From Methylomonas sp. ZR1 (GTDB lineage: Bacteria; Pseudomonadota; Gammaproteobacteria; Methylococcales; Methylomonadaceae): 64,000 nucleotides of DNA. The position numbers and the translations under genes are program-made. Location: the NCBI RefSeq assembly GCF_013141865.1, contig NZ_RCST01000001.1, forward strand, positions 1,674,001 to 1,738,000, given 5' to 3'. The notes below the pieces were generated by a model. It saw nothing but the letters and a program-made list of their open reading frames with translations, was not told where the DNA came from and did not search any database. Position 1 is the first letter of the stretch. The number at the start of each line of letters is the position of its first letter. This document shows, piece by piece, positions 56,900 through 64,000 of the stretch.

Positions 56900-57936
56900 C
56901 AATGCGTAGCAATGTTTTTGTTTTTACGTTTGGTTTTTTGGAAGTTTTCGGCCTAAAAATCTTTGAAGAAAAGCATATTTTTAATGCGGCTGCAGATATT
57001 AACAATGGTACTTTAATAAGCCATTTATGGCCGGACAGCAAATTAAAAATATTAGAAAATGGTGCTCTTGTTAGATTTAAGAGCATTGTAATTAATAATA
57101 TGGAATACAGGACCATAACTTATTACAAATTTTGCAAGGATAGCGATAATAGGGATGCGTTTTTCGGTTGCGGGATAGCATATATAAGAGATAAATTCAC
57201 CATTGACGTCCGTCGCTGTATATTGCAGCTGAATTCCATTAATACTTCTTTGTCGAATCAATTAAATCAACAGCTTTTTTTTGAAAGAGAGCCTATAAGT
57301 AGAACAGATATTCTTGATGAATTAATGTCCATTGTTAATAGCCAAAAAACTTTAGAAACAAGAAGTTATTCTAACGAAGCGATATTGCTCGACATTGAGG
57401 GAGACAGTGAAAATAGAAATATATTCAATGAACTTGATTTGCTAAATTATTTTTCATCTTGTAGTCAAGAAATTTATTTAGCCTTAAAAAACATTGAATA
57501 TAAATATCAAAATAGTTCAATAGAGGAGCTTAAAGAGCTTTTAAAAAATACTGGCAAAAAATTAGATACTTCAGAACCTGGGCATCAAGAAGATAAATAT
57601 AGATCAAGATCCAACAATATAATTCCAAAGATCAGATCATTAAAACAGCGCTTATCAATCAACCTAATTCTCAATTTAATTATTTTCGCAATTGGTCTGT
57701 TGAGCGCGCTGATTTTTTTAAACACAATTGAAATTAAAAAAGAAATAAGTAACATTTGCGCACCCCAAAATTCTGACAAAAAAGCAGAAGAGCCGCCCAA
57801 TGATATTAATAACAATCCCTTTAATCAACCTAAATTAAGCGGTATTTCAGATCTCAAAGTTAAGCGAGCAAAATTAATCAACGACTTAAATGAAATAAAT
57901 GAACAGATTAATAATCTAACAAATAATTCAAATTAA
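56896..57936 (+). CDS. Protein with C-terminal membrane anchor, third gene of the GTPase operon
   Basis: 346 residues, starting in the ATGA overlap with the GTPase gene. The N-terminal ~110 residues (VFVFTFGFLEVFGLKIF, FNAAADINNGTLISHLWPDS) look like a globular beta-rich domain. The middle is helical and acidic, and one membrane helix (LILNLIIFAIGLLSALIFLN, about 254-278) precedes a 68-residue tail that may form a coiled coil. With the GTPase and the membrane coiled-coil protein it could form a membrane-associated complex. It may be a GTPase-activating or effector partner, which is an inference from position only. Confidence 0.65.
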   Translation: MTMRSNVFVFTFGFLEVFGLKIFEEKHIFNAAADINNGTLISHLWPDSKLKILENGALVRFKSIVINNMEYRTITYYKFCKDSDNRDAFFGCGIAYIRDKFTIDVRRCILQLNSINTSLSNQLNQQLFFEREPISRTDILDELMSIVNSQKTLETRSYSNEAILLDIEGDSENRNIFNELDLLNYFSSCSQEIYLALKNIEYKYQNSSIEELKELLKNTGKKLDTSEPGHQEDKYRSRSNNIIPKIRSLKQRLSINLILNLIIFAIGLLSALIFLNTIEIKKEISNICAPQNSDKKAEEPPNDINNNPFNQPKLSGISDLKVKRAKLINDLNEINEQINNLTNNSN

Positions 57937-57957
57937 TGCATTATAGTCAGGGCCGTA

Positions 57958-58026
57958 GGGTGGATAAGCGAAGCGCCATCCCCCATAGGAACGCAAACAG
58001 GTGGATGGCGCTTCCCTTATCCACCC
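57958..58026. repeat. Long hairpin repeat after the GTPase operon
   Basis: Arms GGGTGGATAAGCGAAGCGCC and its near-exact complement, 24 bases each with 23 pairing, around a 21-base loop. It resembles the widespread GTAGGGTGGATAAGC intergenic palindrome of proteobacteria. It could end transcription of the operon or protect its mRNA, and it marks the right border of the AT-rich insert. Confidence 0.75.
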
Positions 58027-58219
58027 AACAATTTTTATTATTTGAATGGCTGATTTAAATTTTAAACCGACATTCAAGATAAATACACGAACTTACTCCT
58101 TGGGTCGGTTTCAATAAATTCCCATTTCAAAATACTATCATTCGCCAGTGGCGTAAGTCTCGCTGAATCCATGACCCAAAGTGTTACCTATAAAATCCAA
58201 ACACATGGGCTTTGCTTTA

Positions 58220-60178
58220 TTAAAACTTACGGCAGGTCAAAATAGCTTTAGCAAACACCCCGTCACTGCTTTCCAGCAAACTAAAGTGTTGTTTGGCGCG
58301 GGTGATGCCGGTGTAAATTAATTCGCGGGTGAGCACCGGGCTGATGTTTTCCGGTAAGACCAAGGCCACGTGATTAAACTCCGAGCCCTGCGACTTATGC
58401 ACGGTGATGGCGAAAGCGGTTTCCACATCCGGCAGGCGCATTGGCGAGATCCAGCGTATTTTCAGATTGGCCGATGGCTCGGTATCGGCACTGGGAAATG
58501 CCACTTTAAGCTTACCGCTACTGTCTCGCAACGCAATCCCAATATCGCCGTTCATTAGTCCCAGATTGTAATCGTTGCGGGTGATCATCACCGGCCGGCC
58601 TTCGTACCATAGCGCCTGCTTGGCTTTGGCAAACAACCATTCTTCGATGCGCTGATTAAGGCCTTCCACACCCCACGGCCCTTTCCGCAATGCCGACAGC
58701 ACCTGAAACGCATCGAAGGCGGTTAACACTTGCATGGCCCATTCGTCGTACTGCTCCGCACTGTCCGGCCGGCCAGCATTGATTTGCGCCAGATAATAGC
58801 CATACCCTGGGCGGGCGGCGTCCCCGCTATTAATCACCAGTTTTCTTAACAAACTATCGGCGGCCTCCGGGCTGGGCTGTTGCCGTAAGGCGATATATTC
58901 TGCCCGCGGTTCGGGTAGCAAATCGGGGTACTGTGCCGTGTCAGCTAAGATGGCCTGAGCCTGCAAGGCGTCGCCCTGATTCACGGCTTTAGCCAGTTGG
59001 CCGATGCCGCTATGTGCATCGAAACGATGACTGTGCCGCAACATGACGGTTTGTTGATTGATCGCAGAACCGGGCGCTACGGCAGGTTTGAGTTGTTCGC
59101 CGGCATAATCAGCAATCCAAGCCAGCGTTTCCGCATCATAAGCGGCGTGTTCGGCGCCGCGACATAAATCCCCCATCACCGAACCGGCCTCGACGGAAGC
59201 TAATTGATCCTTGTCGCCTAGCAAGATCAGCTGGGCGTTTGCCGGTAAAGCCTCCAATAGCGACGCCATCATTTCCAGATCTATCATCGACGCCTCATCG
59301 ACGATCACGATGTCGGCGACGATAGGATTGTGACGATCATGCAGAAAGCGCCGCGAATTATGCCGGCTGCCCAGCAAGCGGTGCAAGGTGCTGGCCTTTC
59401 GGGGAATAGTTTGTTTAATGCTGTCGTCGATAGCCAAGTTATCGAGTGCCTTGGCAATCGATTCGCTGACCCTGGCCGCCGCTTTGCCGGTCGGTGCCGC
59501 CAGCAAGATATTCAGACTTTTGGGTTTATCGGTTTCCTGTTGCGCCAGTTCAATCAATAAGGCCAACAATTTGGTCAAGGTAGTGGTTTTGCCGGTACCC
59601 GGCCCGCCGGTGATGATGGCAAAGCGGGCGCGCAAAGCCAGGACACAAGCAACTTTTTGCCAGTCCGGGCTTTCCGAGCTGGCGGGAAACAGCGTTTGCA
59701 AGCGTTCCGCCAAGGACGCCGGCAGTTGGTCCCGCGCCGGTTGCAGACGTTGCATAATGCAGGCTTGCGTGATTTGTTCGTAGTGCCAGTAACGCCGCAA
59801 ATACAGCCGGTTGCCCGCCAAAACCAACGGCGTATCGCCCGCTCCTGATGACACCAGTCTTGATTGTGATAGTGCCCCTTGCCAGACCTCAAGACTATAT
59901 ACTTTTAAGCGTGCCAACTCGGCCGCCGCCGCGTCCTGCTCAATTGCCCAGGCATCATCTGCGGGAATAGCCAGCGTCATCCCCGGTTGCTCACAGAGTT
60001 TTGCCAAGTCCAAATATACTTCGCCTCTATCCAGCTGATGGCTGACCAAGGCCCCCGCCCATAGCACTTGGTCAGACGCCGCCGGGTCGAGATCCAGCAA
60101 AAAACCGACGAAGGCCCGATTCAAATGACTTAACCAGCCTTTCGCTACCCAGTGTTGCATGCTCGCTTGCGTGGTCAT
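58220..60178 (-). CDS. recD: Exodeoxyribonuclease V alpha subunit
   Basis: 652 residues. Walker A GGPGTGKTTTL, DEXX region IVDEASMIDLEMM, the helicase motif LLGDKDQLASVEAG and the late VHKSQGSEFNHV motif are complete for the fast SF1B helicase of RecBCD. The last ~60 residues carry the YTGITRAKQ motif. It overlaps the recB stop by 4 bp (ATGA). Together with recB and recC it processes double-strand ends and degrades unprotected DNA. Confidence 0.95.
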   Translation of the reverse strand: MTTQASMQHWVAKGWLSHLNRAFVGFLLDLDPAASDQVLWAGALVSHQLDRGEVYLDLAKLCEQPGMTLAIPADDAWAIEQDAAAAELARLKVYSLEVWQGALSQSRLVSSGAGDTPLVLAGNRLYLRRYWHYEQITQACIMQRLQPARDQLPASLAERLQTLFPASSESPDWQKVACVLALRARFAIITGGPGTGKTTTLTKLLALLIELAQQETDKPKSLNILLAAPTGKAAARVSESIAKALDNLAIDDSIKQTIPRKASTLHRLLGSRHNSRRFLHDRHNPIVADIVIVDEASMIDLEMMASLLEALPANAQLILLGDKDQLASVEAGSVMGDLCRGAEHAAYDAETLAWIADYAGEQLKPAVAPGSAINQQTVMLRHSHRFDAHSGIGQLAKAVNQGDALQAQAILADTAQYPDLLPEPRAEYIALRQQPSPEAADSLLRKLVINSGDAARPGYGYYLAQINAGRPDSAEQYDEWAMQVLTAFDAFQVLSALRKGPWGVEGLNQRIEEWLFAKAKQALWYEGRPVMITRNDYNLGLMNGDIGIALRDSSGKLKVAFPSADTEPSANLKIRWISPMRLPDVETAFAITVHKSQGSEFNHVALVLPENISPVLTRELIYTGITRAKQHFSLLESSDGVFAKAILTCRKF

Positions 60179-63100
60179 GACGACGCTCCAAACAAGGCAT
60201 CCAAACCCTCGATCAAGGCTCTGGGTGGTTTATCGAATACGCGCCCTGCCCTTGGCCCTAAAGCGCCTCTTAAAAACAAATACAGGCCCCCGCCGATGTG
60301 GGTATCGTAATCGTAAGCAGCACCCAATCTGACTTTCAGCAAACGATGCAAGGCCAATAAATACAAGCTGTATTGCAGATCGTACCGCTTAGCCAACATC
60401 GCCGCAGTCAAGGCCTCCTGCGTATACGCCGCGTCGTCGGCACCCAAACTGTTGAATTTATAATCGACCACGTAGTACCGCTGATCGTGCACGAACACCA
60501 AGTCGATAAAACCTTTTAACAGCCCGTTTACTTGGCCGGGCAGTAAGCCCGGACGAGCTTGCCCGCCGAAGGTGTGGCGGCTGACCACGCGGTCCAGTTC
60601 CTCAGTGTCCACGGTATCGGCACCCAGCAGAAATTCCAGCTCGGCTTGATAGGCATTAGCTTCTAACGTAGCCAAACTAACATTGGCGTCCTCCAGCAAG
60701 GGCATGTGCAACCAGTGCGACAAGGCCGAACCGATGACAGCATGTTTGTTCTCCCATTCGCCGATAAATCGCTTTTGAATCAATTCTTGTCTTAAGGCAG
60801 GATTTGCCGACACACTGGAAAAACCGCGTTGCGCGCATTCCTCCAGCAGATCGTGAATCAACACGCCGGGGCCAGCGCCTCTGGGCAAAGCGTGGACACC
60901 GGACAAGGGTCTACTGAGCGCCGCAGCAATTTCGGCTTCGTCGTTTTGCTTATCGTCTTGGGCGGTTTCAAACTCAGGCAACAGCCGAGACTGATCTTCC
61001 GCAGGCGTCAGGTGGTCCGCGATGTGCAAGGCGCTATAGCTGGCTATCCACCAATTACTGAATACTTTACTGAGCGGCACGCGCGCATCAAAGCCACCCT
61101 CGTCTGCCAAAACCGGGCTATAGCGCGCGTCGTCAATTTCCGGTAAAGGCTTAATCGAAATTGCTGCGCAGCTGCCTTTCAGTTCAATCAGTCGCTCGGC
61201 TAAGACGCTAATAGGCATTTTTGCCTGCCAATTGAGTAAGGCACCCAGCGCCGATTTTTCCAACTGGCAATCCTTGGTACTGCCGGACTTGACCGGAGCA
61301 ATACCCAACCAACAAGCATGCCGGGCTCGGGTCATCGCCACATACAGCAAACGCAAATCTTCCTGCAACCTTTCTTCGTCGCTGATGGATTTGATCTGCT
61401 CTTGTTTATGCAAGTCGATTTGCAAATCCTGATTGTCGTCGTGATAGCGGTAATAGGCATTGAAGCGGCCGCCAACTTCCCGAAAGCTGCAAATAAACGG
61501 CAAAAATACCAACGGGTACTCCAGGCCTTTGGATTTATGAATGGTGACGACCTTAATCAAATTGGCATCACTCTCCAGCCTGATGATACCGTCATCGCCG
61601 GCTTGGCTACCGCCGGCCTCTATCGCCTCAGCCAGATACCTGATCAGGGCTTGCTCGCCTTCCAACTGGGTGCTGGCGCGTTGTAACAATTCAGCCAGAT
61701 GCAACAGATTGGTGATGGAGCGTTCGCCTTCGTTGTCGTCAGCCAGACGCGCATGTAAGCCATAATCGTTAATCAATTGCCGCAGCGCGGGCAAAATACC
61801 GTCCCGTTGCCAGCGTTGTTGATACGTCAGAAAGCGTTCCAGATGCAATTCCCAGCCGGGTTCGTCCAAGGCCAGTGCGTGCAGCGCTTGGTAAGACCAA
61901 GCAAAGGTCGCCGAACTTAAGGCCGCGCGCACCTTGCGCTCATTACGCGGCTCGGCCAGGGCATTTAACCAAAGCAACATGTCGACCGCTTCGCCACTGG
62001 CAAAGATGGAATCGCGCTCCGACAGATAAACGCTGCGCAAGCGGCGGCGCGCCAAAGCGTTGCGTATCGCCGTTGCTTCGGTGCCGCTACGAACCAGGAT
62101 AGCGATGTCCCCAGGCTGCAACATTTGTATACCGGATGCAGATTTAAACCCGGCTTGCCCTGCATCAGCCGCATTCAACAATTTGACAATCTGGCTGGCC
62201 GTCACCTCCGCCAGCCTTTCCCGATAAGCCGGCATGCCGACCGCATCCGCGCTTTCCCAATGCCACAGGGTCAACGCCGGGGCGGCTTGCTTATCGATAA
62301 GCCATACCTCGTCGCGACCTTGGGCCTTGACCGGCAAAAAAGGTAACCGATTGTCCTGTTCGGTTTTAAAGCGGAATGCGCCGCGCTCTTGCTGATCGGC
62401 GTGCAAAAACACCTGATTGACCGCGTCGACCAAAGCCTGAGTGGAACGGTAATTGGTGCCCAGGGTGTAATGCCGGCCTTGGGTGTCGCGGTGAGCCTTA
62501 AGATAAGTGTATATATCCGCGCCGCGGAACGAGTAGATAGCTTGTTTCGGGTCGCCGATCATCAAACAGGCAAAATCACCGTCGGCTGGCGTGGCGTAGA
62601 GCGCGGAAAAAATCCGGTATTGCAGCGGGTCGGTATCCTGAAACTCGTCGATCAACGCAATCGGATACTGCTCGCGAATCACCTGAGCCAGCCTGTCGCC
62701 ATTGCGGCCTTGCAGCGCGTTATCCAAACGAACCAGCATGTCGTCGAAGGTCATCCTGGCGATGCGTTGCTTTTCAAAATCGTAACGCTGCCTAATCCAA
62801 TGCACGGCGTGCTTGATCAGCTCGACTTTTAAACTCGGCAATGCCGCCAGTTGCTCGGGCAAGCGGCCAATCGCCGCAAAACCGGGATGGTCCGGCGGCG
62901 TTTGTCCGGGGTTGGCTAACTTAGCCATACCGGCCGGCGACAGATTCTCAAAGCCCTTGCCGATGTCCAGCATATCCTGCGCCGGGTCCAGGCTCCATGC
63001 CTCGATTTTGTCCAGCCAGTTGCGGCGGTTAGTGGCGTTGTAATTTTTTGCGGGCAGCACTTTGGTTTCTATTGCTGCCTCTAAGAGTTCGCGGACTTCA

Positions 63101-63843
63101 GGCAGCCAACTTAGCCAAGGCGCTTTTAAAGCCTGTAGCTCAGTCTTCCGAATGGACGCCACTGCGGCAATCAAGGCATTGATGGGCTGACCGTCGGCCA
63201 AGCTAGACGGTATCGGCTCGGCGTTACCCAGCAGCGAACGCACCGCCAGCAGTAATTCGTCCGGATGCTTGAACAACGTATACAGGCTAGCAAAATCGGC
63301 ATCGTTGGACATGTCGTAATAAAAACTGCGCCAATAGTCCCGCACCACCTCATTCAGCAATTCGGTATCGTTGGTGTTGACTTCCTGCCGGAACAAACTG
63401 CCGCTATCAAAAGCATGTTGTTGCAACATGCGGTTACACCAACTGTGGATGGTGTAAACCGCCGCCTCGTCCATCCAGTTGGCCGCCAATTCCAGACGGC
63501 GGGCGCAGGCCGGCCAGTCTACTTCAGGATAAGCGCCACGGATGTCTTGCAAGAAGGCATCCTTCGTCGGCAGTTGCTGACGAAAAAACCGTGCGGCCTG
63601 GCTCAAGCGTTCGCGTATCCGTTCCCGCAGTTCCTTGGTGGCGGCTTCGGTGAAAGTCACCACCAAAATATCCGGCGGCAATAGATAACGGCTGGGGCCA
63701 GCATTGTCGGGATGGTGTCCCAGAATTAACCGCACATATAAGGCGGCGATGGTATAGGTCTTACCGGTGCCGGCGCTGGCTTCGATCAGCCGCGTACCCG
63801 ACAACGGAAATGCGATGGGGTTGAGTGGGATAGCAGTGGTCAT
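60175..63843 (-). CDS. recB: Exodeoxyribonuclease V beta subunit
   Basis: 1222 residues. Walker A IEASAGTGKTYTIAALYVRL, DEFQD (LIDEFQDTDPLQYRIF), QAIYSFRGAD and the late VVTIHKSKGLEYPLVFLP helicase motifs are seen. The C-terminal nuclease domain has GFIDLVFVHDQRYYVVDYKFN with the D..D-x-K catalytic residues. The length is normal. The start overlaps recC by 4 bp. Confidence 0.97.
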   Translation of the reverse strand: MTTAIPLNPIAFPLSGTRLIEASAGTGKTYTIAALYVRLILGHHPDNAGPSRYLLPPDILVVTFTEAATKELRERIRERLSQAARFFRQQLPTKDAFLQDIRGAYPEVDWPACARRLELAANWMDEAAVYTIHSWCNRMLQQHAFDSGSLFRQEVNTNDTELLNEVVRDYWRSFYYDMSNDADFASLYTLFKHPDELLLAVRSLLGNAEPIPSSLADGQPINALIAAVASIRKTELQALKAPWLSWLPEVRELLEAAIETKVLPAKNYNATNRRNWLDKIEAWSLDPAQDMLDIGKGFENLSPAGMAKLANPGQTPPDHPGFAAIGRLPEQLAALPSLKVELIKHAVHWIRQRYDFEKQRIARMTFDDMLVRLDNALQGRNGDRLAQVIREQYPIALIDEFQDTDPLQYRIFSALYATPADGDFACLMIGDPKQAIYSFRGADIYTYLKAHRDTQGRHYTLGTNYRSTQALVDAVNQVFLHADQQERGAFRFKTEQDNRLPFLPVKAQGRDEVWLIDKQAAPALTLWHWESADAVGMPAYRERLAEVTASQIVKLLNAADAGQAGFKSASGIQMLQPGDIAILVRSGTEATAIRNALARRRLRSVYLSERDSIFASGEAVDMLLWLNALAEPRNERKVRAALSSATFAWSYQALHALALDEPGWELHLERFLTYQQRWQRDGILPALRQLINDYGLHARLADDNEGERSITNLLHLAELLQRASTQLEGEQALIRYLAEAIEAGGSQAGDDGIIRLESDANLIKVVTIHKSKGLEYPLVFLPFICSFREVGGRFNAYYRYHDDNQDLQIDLHKQEQIKSISDEERLQEDLRLLYVAMTRARHACWLGIAPVKSGSTKDCQLEKSALGALLNWQAKMPISVLAERLIELKGSCAAISIKPLPEIDDARYSPVLADEGGFDARVPLSKVFSNWWIASYSALHIADHLTPAEDQSRLLPEFETAQDDKQNDEAEIAAALSRPLSGVHALPRGAGPGVLIHDLLEECAQRGFSSVSANPALRQELIQKRFIGEWENKHAVIGSALSHWLHMPLLEDANVSLATLEANAYQAELEFLLGADTVDTEELDRVVSRHTFGGQARPGLLPGQVNGLLKGFIDLVFVHDQRYYVVDYKFNSLGADDAAYTQEALTAAMLAKRYDLQYSLYLLALHRLLKVRLGAAYDYDTHIGGGLYLFLRGALGPRAGRVFDKPPRALIEGLDALFGASS

Positions 63844-64000
63844 ACAGACGCCTCCCCTGCCGCTGGTAATTCGCGGATACGCGCCAACATCGGCCGATAC
63901 AAATTATCCGCCCAGTGTGCAAAATCCTTGTCAGCGGCAAACGCCGTCAAACTGGCAAAATTGGGAAAGAAGCGCGCCAAATAGGCGTCGTATTGCACTT
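63840..64000 (-). CDS. recC: Exodeoxyribonuclease V gamma subunit, C-terminal end
   Basis: Only the last 53 codons lie in the window: QYDAYLARFFPNFASLTAFA and HWADNLYRPMLARI, ending in GASV then TGA at 63840. The C-terminal fold and the place upstream of recB identify RecC. The rest is beyond 64000. Confidence 0.85.
   Translation of the reverse strand, partial: VQYDAYLARFFPNFASLTAFAADKDFAHWADNLYRPMLARIRELPAAGEASV

Noticed and set aside
1..64000. CRISPR array, tRNA or rRNA genes
   Set aside because: No evenly spaced identical repeats with unique spacers, and no recognisable tRNA or rRNA sequence, was found by reading; a tRNAscan or Rfam search would settle it.

Overview
The window reads as chromosomal DNA of a gammaproteobacterium. 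The core proteins (Ppk1, DnaQ, NirBD, RpoS, Fnr, DksA, GluQ, RecBCD, LpxK/KdsB) are of gammaproteobacterial type. The gene set and the repeat families recall Methylococcales (Methylomonas-like methanotrophs), but that assignment is an inference because no methane-oxidation gene lies in the window. No rRNA, tRNA or CRISPR array was recognised.

Layout. 1-8910 is housekeeping: cysM (partial), ppk1-dnaQ, a very large PilZ-DUF1631-GGDEF-EAL protein, an EVE protein and a GNAT. 8911-9784 is non-coding and holds two ~300-bp repeat copies in opposite orientation around a pair of short REP-like elements. 9785-16653 is a long minus-strand block: an AbiU2-like protein, kdsB, a Trm112-like protein, lpxK, exbD, exbB, an MFS permease, aroC and prmB. 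16741-21643 holds an HDOD protein, a small exported protein, a lipoprotein hydrolase, creD and a membrane hydrolase; phzF follows on the minus strand. 22568-27982 is a nitrate-assimilation locus. nirBD and a nitrate MFS transporter plus a NasT-like ANTAR regulator diverge from sigma54-like promoters, and the nirB leader carries an ANTAR-type hexaloop hairpin overlapping an intrinsic terminator. 28262-48954 is mostly core: a PQQ-like propeller protein, an orphan FliK-like protein, fbp, fnr, yadGH, ppx/gppA, rpoS, a membrane J-protein, mobB, moeA, an aminotransferase, dksA, gluQ, acs and a DMT exporter.

48977-58030 is an accessory, rearranged region. It contains a truncated galU, an unknown ORF split by an IS630 element whose transposase has an in-frame TGA, and an AT-rich segment that looks Bacteroidetes-derived (a DUF4301 gene plus a broken LptF start). 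After tolC comes a strictly phased array of seventeen degenerate 21-bp repeats with a 147-bp higher-order period. Next is an AT-rich three-cistron operon: a membrane coiled-coil protein, a P-loop GTPase with G1/G3/G4 motifs and a protein with one C-terminal membrane segment. I do not recognise this operon as a described system. Its first cistron may be completed by -1 frameshifting at a U UUU UUA heptamer. The window ends with recD, recB and the 3' end of recC on the minus strand.

The strongest candidate for an undescribed system is the operon at 55081-57936. The best-supported regulatory circuit is sigma54 plus NasT antitermination at nirBD.
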